From the NCBI RefSeq assembly GCF_030813115.1, contig NZ_JAUSTY010000010.1:62001-126000 (forward strand): DNA of 64,000 bases, read 5' to 3'. Source of the stretch: Bacillus horti. Its GTDB lineage: Bacteria; Bacillota; Bacilli; Caldalkalibacillales; JCM-10596. How positions within the stretch are numbered: position 1 is the stretch's first letter; each line of letters opens with the position of its first letter. A program made the position numbers and the translations under genes. The notes below the pieces were generated by a model. The model ran no database searches, was not told where the DNA came from, and saw only the letters and a program-made list of their open reading frames with translations. Shown here in pieces: positions 53,537-61,191 of this stretch.

Positions 53537-55060
53537 ATGATGACAAGAAAAGCGATGGGTGTTAAGGATTTAAGGCTAAAATTTCCCGGTGCTTCTTCTC
53601 TGTTGTTTACGGATTTATCCCTAGCCATTGAAGAGGGTGAAAAAGTATTGCTTCTAGGTCCAAGTGGCTGTGGAAAGTCAACTTTATTACAGGTTCTTTC
53701 AGGAATGATTCCTCAGTCTATTGATATACCAGTTAAGGCAGAGGAAGTATCACTTCCAGAATCATGGGGCTTTTTATTCCAGGATCCAGATACTCAATTC
53801 TGTATGCCCTTTGTGGATGAAGAGCTTGCTTTTGTCCTTGAAAATCTTTGTCTGCCGCAGGATCAAATGCACGCTAGAATTGAGGAACTCTTGCACATGG
53901 TCGGGCTGAGGCTTGAAAACCCGCACATTCCTATCCAGTCCTTATCACAAGGGATGAAGCAAAGGTTAGCTTTAGCAAGTGTGCTAGCCTTAAAGCCAAA
54001 TGCTCTATTTTTGGATGAGCCAACTGCCCTATTAGATCCTTCAGGTACTATTCAAATTTGGCAGCTTATAAAGCAGCTGGATATCGTTCAAACGGTGGTC
54101 ATTGTCGAGCATAAAATTAATGAAATTATTGATTATGTAGATCGTGTTATTTTATTAAGCCCTGGTGGAAATATAGTAGCTGATGCGCAACCCGAAACTT
54201 TGTTCACAGAATATAGAAGTCTATTAATTGATTATGGAATATGGTATCCGGATGTTTGGGAGGATTACTCTATTTTACGTAAAAAGAATAAGGCTACTAA
54301 GGGTGTAATAACCGAGGAAATTTGGTCGCCAACCCTTAATATAAAATCTAACAATTCTGTATCAGAGACCCTCATCCAACTGAATCAATTTATGGGCTAT
54401 AGAGGATCAGAAGCTAAGCTGAACATAGCTGAAGCAGAGGTTACAAGAAATGATTGGATTGCCATTACAGGAGAAAATGGAGCGGGTAAAAGCACTTTGC
54501 TTTTAGCCTTGATGCAGCTTATTAAAACAAGTGGGAGCTATCTGCTTAAAGGGAGCCAGATTGAAGGATTTCATACTGACCTCTCCAGTCAGATTGGCTA
54601 TGTATTTCAGAATCCTGAATTTCAGTTTGTGACCAATTCCGTTTACGATGAGCTAGCTTATTCCTTAAAAATGATGAGCATCGCTCAAAAGCAGCTAGAA
54701 GGAACTATTGCGGAAACGATAACGAGGTTTGAGCTAGATGGCAAGGAGAATGTGCATCCCTACCAGCTTTCGATGGGACAAAAAAGGCGTTTAAGTGTGG
54801 CAACCGCAATGATCATGAAGAAAAACCTGTTGCTTCTAGATGAGCCTACGTTTGGGCAGGATGCTAAAAATACATTTGCGATCTTAGAGCAGCTAGAGCA
54901 ATTAAGACGGGAAGGAACCACTATTATAATGGTTACTCATGATATGGAGATTGTAAAGCATTTTGCTACTAAAGTGTGGATCATAGAGAAGGGGACTCTA
55001 GCAGAACAACTGAAACCGATTGGTAATGAAGAGGAGCAAAGATTATGCAAATCGATTTAA
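53537..55060 (+). CDS. ykoD: ECF transporter double ATPase, YkoD type
   Basis: A 507-residue protein with two ABC ATPase domains. Domain 1 has Walker A GPSGCGKST, signature LSQGMKQRL and Walker B ALFLDEPT. Domain 2 has Walker A GENGAGKST, signature LSMGQKRRL and Walker B LLLLDEPT. Such fused EcfA pairs drive thiamine-precursor uptake. The start may be ATG 53537 or 53540. The next gene starts inside its 3' end (55045). Confidence 0.92.
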   Translation: MMTRKAMGVKDLRLKFPGASSLLFTDLSLAIEEGEKVLLLGPSGCGKSTLLQVLSGMIPQSIDIPVKAEEVSLPESWGFLFQDPDTQFCMPFVDEELAFVLENLCLPQDQMHARIEELLHMVGLRLENPHIPIQSLSQGMKQRLALASVLALKPNALFLDEPTALLDPSGTIQIWQLIKQLDIVQTVVIVEHKINEIIDYVDRVILLSPGGNIVADAQPETLFTEYRSLLIDYGIWYPDVWEDYSILRKKNKATKGVITEEIWSPTLNIKSNNSVSETLIQLNQFMGYRGSEAKLNIAEAEVTRNDWIAITGENGAGKSTLLLALMQLIKTSGSYLLKGSQIEGFHTDLSSQIGYVFQNPEFQFVTNSVYDELAYSLKMMSIAQKQLEGTIAETITRFELDGKENVHPYQLSMGQKRRLSVATAMIMKKNLLLLDEPTFGQDAKNTFAILEQLEQLRREGTTIIMVTHDMEIVKHFATKVWIIEKGTLAEQLKPIGNEEEQRLCKSI

Positions 55061-55851
55061 CCTTTCAGCAAACCTGGCTGTATCGTGTAAATCCAAGTGT
55101 TAAGCTTATCGTCTCCCTACTTTTATTCGTACAGGTATTATTGGTCCACCATATTGATTTTATGATTAATTTATGTGTGGTTACTTTACTTCTGCTTGCC
55201 TTTTTTACTGGGCATCCGTGGAGAAGAGTTCTTTTATTTAGTATCCCTTTTGTCATTATCTTTATCTCTACAGCAACATCTATGATTTTTTTTGGTAAGG
55301 GAGATACGACCTGGTTCCGTTGGGGGCTTGTGCATATTACGGAGGAGAGCTTTTACAGAGGACTACATCTAGGATTTCGAGCTCTTAGCTTTGCTTCCGT
55401 AGGTTTGTTATTTGCCTTAACAACAAGACCGGTATTTCTTTTCTATTCACTCATGAAGCAGCTTAAGCTTCCACCTAAATATGCTTACAGCTTTATGGCT
55501 GCCATTCGATTATTTCCTATTATGCTTGAGGAATTTCAGACATTGAGATACGCATTAAAGGTTCGAGGAGTAAGGGAGGAGAGAGGAATTCGTGGCTTTT
55601 ATCAAAAGCTGAAGTTCTTCTCCATTCCTCTATTAGCCCAAAGCATTAGAAGAGCACAACGAATGGCTGTAGCGATGGAAGCAAAACGCTTTGCCATGAC
55701 TCAAAAACGAACGTATTTTTACAAGCTAGGCTTTTCCATAAATGACTTCATCTTTGTTCTCTATCTTTTAGTTGGAAGCTTGCTTGCTTATTGGATTAGT
55801 CATCAATGGCCTTATGTAGATATAGTTGATGTGCGATACTATAACGATTAA
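55045..55851 (+). CDS. ykoC: ECF transporter transmembrane (T) component, YkoC type
   Basis: A 268-residue EcfT membrane protein with about five helices and the coupling region motifs around LFPIMLEEFQTLRYALKVRG and SIRRAQRMAVAMEAKRF, which contain the Ala-Arg-Gly-like triplets that contact the ATPases. It overlaps ykoD by 16 bases. It completes the energy-coupling transporter with YkoE and YkoD. Confidence 0.9.
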   Translation: MQIDLTFQQTWLYRVNPSVKLIVSLLLFVQVLLVHHIDFMINLCVVTLLLLAFFTGHPWRRVLLFSIPFVIIFISTATSMIFFGKGDTTWFRWGLVHITEESFYRGLHLGFRALSFASVGLLFALTTRPVFLFYSLMKQLKLPPKYAYSFMAAIRLFPIMLEEFQTLRYALKVRGVREERGIRGFYQKLKFFSIPLLAQSIRRAQRMAVAMEAKRFAMTQKRTYFYKLGFSINDFIFVLYLLVGSLLAYWISHQWPYVDIVDVRYYND

Positions 55852-55865
55852 TGGGGGAATAGAGT

Positions 55866-56492
55866 ATGAAGTTTTCTACGCAAATTAGAAATGAAGCACA
55901 ATCGATTTGGAAAAAAAGCTTTGAGCATCCTTTTGTTACGGGAATTGCTGATGGGACATTGCCATTAGATTGCTTTCGATTTTATGTTCTACAGGACTCT
56001 TATTATCTAAAGCATTTTGCTCAGGTTCAGGCTTTAGGGGCTGCCAAAGCATCAGATTTGTACACATCTAAACTAATTGCTATTCATGTTCAAGGAACAT
56101 ATGAAGCAGAGTTAAGCCTACATGAGAGCTTTTCTGAGCGTTTAGGGATCACTGAAGAAGAACGTAGAAGCTTCCAGCCAAGCCCAACAGCTTATGCCTA
56201 TACGTCACACATGATTCGAGCTGCGTATACAGGGCATTTGGGACATATTATTGCGGCCATTCTGCCTTGCTACTGGCTGTACTATGAAATTGGTGAAAGA
56301 CTTCATTCAGCTACACCTGAAGAGCCTATCTATCAGGAGTGGATTGCTGCGTATTCTGGAGAATGGTTCAAGAAGCTGGTTGAGGAACAGGTCAATCGTT
56401 TAGATGATATTTCTCGAACAGTCACCGAAGCAGAGCGTCAGGAGATGAAGGAGCACTTTTTAATCAGTAGTAAGTATGAATATATGTTTTGA
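55866..56492 (+). CDS. tenA: Aminopyrimidine aminohydrolase/thiaminase II
   Basis: TenA hydrolyses 4-amino-5-aminomethyl-2-methylpyrimidine to hydroxymethylpyrimidine in thiamine salvage. The 208-residue helical protein has Asp44 (LQDSYYL) and the catalytic Cys135 (AAILPCYWLYYEIG), in the same positions as the well-studied Bacillus enzyme. It follows ykoC by 14 bases. So the operon imports a pyrimidine precursor and then converts it. Confidence 0.93.
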   Translation: MKFSTQIRNEAQSIWKKSFEHPFVTGIADGTLPLDCFRFYVLQDSYYLKHFAQVQALGAAKASDLYTSKLIAIHVQGTYEAELSLHESFSERLGITEEERRSFQPSPTAYAYTSHMIRAAYTGHLGHIIAAILPCYWLYYEIGERLHSATPEEPIYQEWIAAYSGEWFKKLVEEQVNRLDDISRTVTEAERQEMKEHFLISSKYEYMF

Positions 56493-56557
56493 GATATGGC
56501 TTATCACCAAGAAAAATGGGTAGTAGAATAGGAGGATGCATCATGACGTGTATCCCA

Positions 56558-56566
56558 TGATATAAT
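56558..56566 (+). promoter_or_regulatory. Candidate extended -10 promoter for ddl
   Basis: TGATATAAT at 56558-56566 is an extended -10 with a perfect TATAAT. The -35 position is weak. It lies about 83 bases upstream of the ddl start. Confidence 0.5.
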
Positions 56567-56648
56567 GTGTTGCATATACATATATATAAGGCTGAAGGCG
56601 AATGTGTATGTAGACAGTTGCAGCATTTATAAAGGAGAGAGGTCATCA

Positions 56649-57728
56649 GTGAGTCAGAAGCAAACGATTGGTCTAATTTATGGTGGTAAGTCAAGTGAGC
56701 ATGAGGTATCTTTATTAACAGCATTTTCAGTAACAGAAGCGATTAACTATGAAAAATATGATGTGCTACCTTTATACATTAAACTAGATGGGACCTGGGT
56801 GAGGGGTAAGAAGTACTCCACAGTGCCAGAAAAAGCGAGTGAACTAAGGCTCGATCAGAAGGACAACACCACTAGTTTTGTCTCCTTATTCGACTTGGCT
56901 CAGGAGCTTGATGTGGCGTTTCCAGTCATTCATGGGCCGTTTGGAGAGGATGGGACGCTACAAGGGCTTCTAGAGATGCTGGATATCCCATATGTCGGAT
57001 CTGGTGTTGTTGGATCTGCATTAGCGATGGATAAGGTAATGATGAAAAATATATTTTCTTCTGCTGGTCTGCCTCAATGTAATTATCTATCGTATACTAG
57101 AAAAGAACTAAAGCAAGGAGAACTAGAGAAGATTACACAGCAAATTGAAGACCAGCTAGGTTATCCCTGCTTTGTTAAGCCCGTTAATCTGGGATCCAGT
57201 GTTGGAATCAGTAAAGCGAAAAATATGGAAGAGCTAGAGGTTGCTCTCCTTACAGCGGCAAGTTACGATAATAAAGTAATTGTCGAGGAAATGATTGATG
57301 GACGTGAGGTTGAAATTGGAGTTCTTGGTAACGATGAACTACAAACGTCGGTAGTCGGCGAAATCAAATCAGTGAATGAGTTTTATGATTATGCTTCAAA
57401 ATATAAAAATATTGGCACAGAGCTAGTGATACCTGCACAAATACCTAATCATGTCACGGAACAAATTACTGAGATAGCCAAAAAAGCATTTACAGTACTC
57501 GAATGCTCAGGGCTTTCTAGAGTGGACTTTTTCTGGAATCCCAAGGATGACCAAGTCATCCTCAATGAAATTAACACGATGCCGGGCTTTACTCCTTACA
57601 GTATGTATCCCTTATTGTTTAAAGCAGCGGGTACTTCCTATCCGATGCTCATTGAAAAGCTTATTGAACTTGGGTTAGAAAGATATGCTGAAAAAAAACA
57701 AAATCAAATTACTGCTGAGTCGTTGTAG
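56649..57728 (+). CDS. ddl: D-alanine--D-alanine ligase
   Basis: Ddl joins two D-alanines for peptidoglycan. The 359-residue ATP-grasp protein has IGLIYGGKSSEHEVSL at the N-terminus, FPVIHGPFGEDGTLQG, the ATP-grasp segment CFVKPVNLGSSVGISKA and the metal-binding ILNEINTMPGFTPYSM. GTG 56649 follows AAAGGAGAGAGG; an upstream in-frame extension has no site and reads unlike Ddl. murF, the next enzyme of the pathway, lies convergent behind a shared terminator. Confidence 0.95.
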   Translation: MSQKQTIGLIYGGKSSEHEVSLLTAFSVTEAINYEKYDVLPLYIKLDGTWVRGKKYSTVPEKASELRLDQKDNTTSFVSLFDLAQELDVAFPVIHGPFGEDGTLQGLLEMLDIPYVGSGVVGSALAMDKVMMKNIFSSAGLPQCNYLSYTRKELKQGELEKITQQIEDQLGYPCFVKPVNLGSSVGISKAKNMEELEVALLTAASYDNKVIVEEMIDGREVEIGVLGNDELQTSVVGEIKSVNEFYDYASKYKNIGTELVIPAQIPNHVTEQITEIAKKAFTVLECSGLSRVDFFWNPKDDQVILNEINTMPGFTPYSMYPLLFKAAGTSYPMLIEKLIELGLERYAEKKQNQITAESL

Positions 57729-57740
57729 AGCGTAAAATAT

Positions 57741-57795
57741 AAAGGGTCTTCCAGTTCATCGAAAAAGCGATGTTTCGTGGAAGACCCCTTTTTAT
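57741..57795. terminator. Bidirectional terminator between ddl and murF
   Basis: AAAGGGTCTTCCA at 57741-57753 pairs with TGGAAGACCC at 57778-57787, with an inner CATCG/CGATG stem and T-rich or A-rich flanks on each side. It serves both convergent genes. Confidence 0.8.
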
Positions 57796-59160
57796 CTATT
57801 TGACAAGCTCAGCAATCATTTCTTCAAGCTTCATCCCACGAGAAGCTTTAAATAAAATGGCATAATCTTGAGTGAGATAAGGCTCTAGAGCCTTAAGGGC
57901 TTCAGTTTTTGTCGGATAATGTACCCCTTGACCAGCTTGAGCAATTAATTGACTAGATTGCCCCACTGTAATCAGCTGGAATTCAGAGTCGTTTTGGTTT
58001 AGACCACGAATATATTCTCCAACTGAGATATGAAGCTGATCACTCTCCTCGCCTAGCTCATAGATATCCCCAAGTACAAGGATCTTTTTACGCTGAGCAA
58101 AAATTTGTTTGAACGTTTGGATGGACGCTCTCATGGAGGTAGGGCTAGCATTATACGCATCATTAATTAGTAAGCTTTGACCTGGACCGTCGATGATTTG
58201 AAAACGCATGGAGGAGATCGACAAGCTTAATAAAGAAGCAGCGATTTGCTCAAGGGAATAGCCGTATTGGTAGGCTATAAATGCTCCAGGAAGAACATTA
58301 CTTACATTGTATTGACCAAACATTGGCATAAAGCAAGATATGCTTTCCTCATTAATGTGTAAGGTAAAAATGGTCCCTTGATCAGTAAATGAAATGTTTG
58401 TAGCGAAAACGTCTGTTTTCTGTTGAATACTATAATAATAGACTTTACCAGGGTAGCGATCAGCCTGAGAACAGACAAACTGATCATCCTTATTTAGAAG
58501 GACGAAAGCATCCTTATCTGTATGAGGCAATAGCTCTCCCTTTGCTTTAGCAATCCCCAGCTTTGAACCAAAAAACTCAATATGAGCATCACCGATATTA
58601 GTGATGACACTAACTGTAGGCTGCACAAAGCTTCCCAGAAGATCGATTTCTCCGGCATGATTCATACCCAGCTCTAAAACAGCTGCTTCATAGGTATCAT
58701 CAATTTGAAGTAAGGAAAGGGGAGCCCCTAAATGATTATTTAGGTTACCGCTAGTTTTATAGACCTTTTTTCTACTTGCTAAAATATGAGCGATCATATC
58801 TTTTGTTGTTGTTTTGCCATTGCTTCCTGTAATGGCGATTATGGGAATAGAAAGGGTATGTCGGTGAGCTTTTGCTAATTGCTGTAAGGCTAGTTCTGTA
58901 TCTTTTACCAGAATAAGAGTAAGCTCTTCAATGCCTTTTCTTTGAACATTTGGATCTGAAATGATGGCGATTGTGGCACCAGCTCTGCATGCATCTCCTA
59001 AAAATTGGTGACCATCTCTTTTTCCTTTAGTTAATGCGATAAAACAGGAACTTTTCTCTAGCTTTTGTGAATTAAAATGGATAGAATGGATATGTACATC
59101 AAGTTTACCTTGAATAAGCTCTCCGTTTGTAATCGTAGTAAGTTGTTCAGCTGTAAACAT
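57796..59160 (-). CDS. murF: UDP-N-acetylmuramoyl-tripeptide--D-alanyl-D-alanine ligase
   Basis: MurF adds D-Ala-D-Ala to the cell-wall precursor. The 454-residue Mur ligase has the N-terminal UDP-binding domain (FTAEQLTTITNGELIQG, DGHQFLGDACRAGA), the P-loop ITGSNGKTTTKD, the central NLNNHLGAPLSLL and the C-terminal domain (NDAYNASPTSMRAS, LVLGDIYELGEES). The start at 59160 follows AAAAGGAG at 8 bases; in-frame codons further upstream are not needed. Convergent with ddl. Confidence 0.94.
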   Translation of the reverse strand: MFTAEQLTTITNGELIQGKLDVHIHSIHFNSQKLEKSSCFIALTKGKRDGHQFLGDACRAGATIAIISDPNVQRKGIEELTLILVKDTELALQQLAKAHRHTLSIPIIAITGSNGKTTTKDMIAHILASRKKVYKTSGNLNNHLGAPLSLLQIDDTYEAAVLELGMNHAGEIDLLGSFVQPTVSVITNIGDAHIEFFGSKLGIAKAKGELLPHTDKDAFVLLNKDDQFVCSQADRYPGKVYYYSIQQKTDVFATNISFTDQGTIFTLHINEESISCFMPMFGQYNVSNVLPGAFIAYQYGYSLEQIAASLLSLSISSMRFQIIDGPGQSLLINDAYNASPTSMRASIQTFKQIFAQRKKILVLGDIYELGEESDQLHISVGEYIRGLNQNDSEFQLITVGQSSQLIAQAGQGVHYPTKTEALKALEPYLTQDYAILFKASRGMKLEEMIAELVK

Positions 59161-59383
59161 AACATTTCTCCTTTTGGTGTTTAACATCGTCGTTGTAGAA
59201 GTGTAAATTTGGCTAGGCTATTATGACTCAGAAGATCATGCCTAGTTGCCGATACAAGCAATAAGACCATCTTACCGATTTTATTTATAGTTTATCTATG
59301 CATATACTTGTATTATACCAAATTTGTATCACTACACGAACTCCAATGAATAAGTAGCATTTGACATAGAAAGAGGGGATTTT

Positions 59384-59986
59384 GTGGAATTATTATTATT
59401 ATCCTTTTATTGTGTAATAGCGTACCTAGTAGGCTCTATCCCTGTTGGAAAAATAGTGGCGGCTAGCCGAGGTGTGAATATTCAGGAAACGGGTACAGGA
59501 AATATCGGGGCTAGTAATACGTATCTAGTGCTGGGAAAAAAAGCAGGTATTATTGTACTTCTCTGTGACTTAGGTAAAGCTTATGTAATGATGCTGGTTA
59601 CCTTTTCTACTTTTTCGCTAGGGATGTCTCTTTTTGTAGGGTTGTTCCTACTAGCTGGTAATATTAAATCTATATTTTTAGGTTTTACCGGAGGGAAGGG
59701 AGTAGCTACTGGGATAGGCATATTTCTAGCGACATATCCACTTGTAGCAGTCATTACATTTACATTTTGGGTGCTCTCTACGGTTTTTATTCGCTACCTT
59801 AGCTTTATCGGAATAGCAGGTGTTCTTTTGATTTCGTTCACGTATTATAGGGTGGACTATGAGCTCCTCGCTTTCATCTGCTCTTTATTACTGTGTGTAG
59901 CCATTTTATACCGAAATAGGCATAGTAAAGGCTTTATGAAAGCTACAGCAATGGCCGATGAATCAGTAGTAAATGTAAAAGAATAG
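59384..59986 (+). CDS. plsY: Glycerol-3-phosphate acyltransferase PlsY
   Basis: PlsY acylates glycerol-3-phosphate from acyl-phosphate at the membrane. The 200-residue protein has five to six membrane spans and the three conserved loops: GSIPVGKIV, GTGNIGASNTYLVLG with the phosphate-binding glycines, and GFTGGKGVATGIGIF. The GTG start follows AGAGGGG. The length is typical. It is a single gene. Confidence 0.93.
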   Translation: MELLLLSFYCVIAYLVGSIPVGKIVAASRGVNIQETGTGNIGASNTYLVLGKKAGIIVLLCDLGKAYVMMLVTFSTFSLGMSLFVGLFLLAGNIKSIFLGFTGGKGVATGIGIFLATYPLVAVITFTFWVLSTVFIRYLSFIGIAGVLLISFTYYRVDYELLAFICSLLLCVAILYRNRHSKGFMKATAMADESVVNVKE

Positions 59987-60095
59987 TGTTCTTAATGTGG
60001 CAGAAATCAACAGGAAATTACAATATATTAGGCATTGAACTTTTTCTGACTAAGACTGTCGAAAATAATTTTAATTTTATACAGGTGTAGCTAAT

Positions 60096-60225
60096 TGTGT
60101 ATAATTGTCCAAAATTGTGGATAAAGTTATACACAATTTTTTTGTTATTTTGTAGCTATTGATGTCATATTGCAGACGAATACTCACAACATATACACAG
60201 GTTAACCACAGATAAATGTGGATAA
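60096..60225. promoter_or_regulatory. Cluster of DnaA boxes upstream of sda
   Basis: Four sites match TTATNCACA perfectly, in either orientation: 60096-60104, 60116-60124, 60127-60135 and 60217-60225. Two more miss by one base: 60191-60199 and 60202-60210. The last box lies directly upstream of a promoter-like sequence. In Bacillus subtilis DnaA activates sda, so this is a regulatory cluster and not an origin. Confidence 0.8.
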
Positions 60226-60234
60226 GTAGAACGC

Positions 60235-60263
60235 TTGTTCTTTAAAATATTCCGTGTTAAGAT
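60235..60263 (+). promoter_or_regulatory. Candidate promoter of sda
   Basis: TTGTTC at 60235-60240 and TAAGAT at 60258-60263 are 17 bases apart. It lies 9 bases after the last DnaA box and 35 bases before the sda start. Confidence 0.55.
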
Positions 60264-60297
60264 GTGGATATTCAATAATTGGAAGGGGGAAGGCAAG

Positions 60298-60474
60298 ATG
60301 GATAGACTTAGTGATGTTGAGCTTTTAGAAGCCTATATTCGGGCAAAAGAGTTGAACTGCTCCCCAGATTTCATTCAACTATTGTTTGAAGAAATTGAAA
60401 GAAGGAATTCGGCCGAGCATCAATCGGACTTTGCTTTGAATTTGAAAGCAGATTCACACTATCTTGGTTTATAA
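60298..60474 (+). CDS. sda: Sporulation checkpoint inhibitor Sda
   Basis: Sda blocks the sporulation kinases KinA/KinB when replication is perturbed. The 58-residue protein opens MDRLSDVELLEAYIRAKEL and continues with CSPDFIQLLFEEIERRN, the helical hairpin of Sda; the last 15 residues extend beyond the usual length. ATG 60298 follows GGAAGGGGGAAGG. DnaA boxes upstream and a terminator downstream fit a monocistronic checkpoint gene. Confidence 0.88.
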   Translation: MDRLSDVELLEAYIRAKELNCSPDFIQLLFEEIERRNSAEHQSDFALNLKADSHYLGL

Positions 60475-60515
60475 AAAAATATAAGGGAAATTAGAAGTTA
60501 TGTTTTACTTTAAAT

Positions 60516-60553
60516 AAAAGAAGCTACCCAGTTCTGTGAGTAGCTTCTTTTTC
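60516..60553 (+). terminator. Terminator of sda
   Basis: AAAAGAAGCTAC at 60516-60527 pairs over 12 bp with GTAGCTTCTTTT at 60540-60551, followed by T. It can also serve the minus-strand gene at 60565. Confidence 0.85.
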
Positions 60554-60564
60554 GTTTCAAGCCG

Positions 60565-60765
60565 TTAGCCTTCCACTCTTTGGCGATCTCTAAACAAAAG
60601 AGAGATGCAATATAACCCAGCGATTCCGACTAGCGAGTAAATAATACGGCTTAACCATGCATCTTGCCCTCCGAAGATGGCTGCAACTAGATCAAATTGG
60701 AAAAAGCCAATTAGTGCCCAGTTAATTGCACCAATAATAACCAGTATTAAAGCTGCGCGATCCAT
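60565..60765 (-). CDS. DUF378 small membrane protein
   Basis: A 66-residue protein with two hydrophobic helices. It opens MDRAALILVIIGAINWALIG and continues FFQFDLVAAIFGG, the typical DUF378 pattern. No function is known. The start follows AAAGGATG on the minus strand. The stop lies next to the bidirectional terminator at 60516-60553. Confidence 0.82.
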   Translation of the reverse strand: MDRAALILVIIGAINWALIGFFQFDLVAAIFGGQDAWLSRIIYSLVGIAGLYCISLLFRDRQRVEG

Positions 60766-60879
60766 ATATGTTCATCCTTTCTCTAAGATGATTGATCAAT
60801 AGATGATACATTTTTAATATGATACAAATCATTCGTTTTCATTCATTATCCGACAGTTTCTTTGTAAAAAATCAAAGAA

Positions 60880-60910
60880 GGTCTGCTGTTCAATTATCAA
60901 ACAGCAGACC
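60880..60910 (-). terminator. Hairpin downstream of the chemoreceptor gene
   Basis: A perfect 11-bp stem, GGTCTGCTGTT at 60880-60890 and AACAGCAGACC at 60900-60910. On the minus strand it is followed by TTCTTTGATTTTTT, so it probably ends the chemoreceptor transcript after the two repeat copies. Confidence 0.65.
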
Positions 60911-60927
60911 TAAGACATAATTCTTTA

Positions 60928-61063
60928 TTACAGCCTAAAAATTTATAAAATTTGATACAATGATTTCTTCAAGTTTCATAAATTCTGGCTGCATGTAAAA
61001 GCTTCCTCTAATGATGGACTAGACAACCTCTTCGAGAGGGCTTCGATAGAAGGCTTTTCTTAA
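60928..61063 (+). repeat. Structured repeat element, copy 2
   Basis: A 136-bp unit almost identical to the inverted copy at 45227-45360. The first hairpin is formed by 60938-60955 and 60969-60986 around the loop TACAATGATTTCT. The second stem is AAAAGCTTC (60997-61005) with GAAGGCTTTT (61049-61058), enclosing a small CCTCTTCGAGAGG hairpin. It is directly followed by copy 3. Confidence 0.8.
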
Positions 61064-61191
61064 CGTCTAGGAAAGTATAAAATTTGATACCATTTTTTCC
61101 TCAAATTTTATACTTTCTGACGGCTTGAAAAGCTTCCTTTAATGATGGACTAGACGACTTCTTCGAGAGGGCTTCGATAAAGCTTTTCTTA
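61064..61191 (+). repeat. Structured repeat element, copy 3
   Basis: A 128-bp unit in tandem with copy 2. It is more diverged, yet its first hairpin (61070-61087 with 61101-61118) pairs at all 18 positions. Two base pairs are changed on both strands compared with copy 1 (T-A to A-T and T-A to G-C). The final bases overlap the stop codon of the chemoreceptor gene. Confidence 0.75.

Noticed and set aside
60096-60225. DnaA-box cluster as a chromosomal origin of replication
   Set aside because: No dnaA, dnaN or other origin neighbours are nearby, and sda with a promoter follows directly, which explains the boxes.
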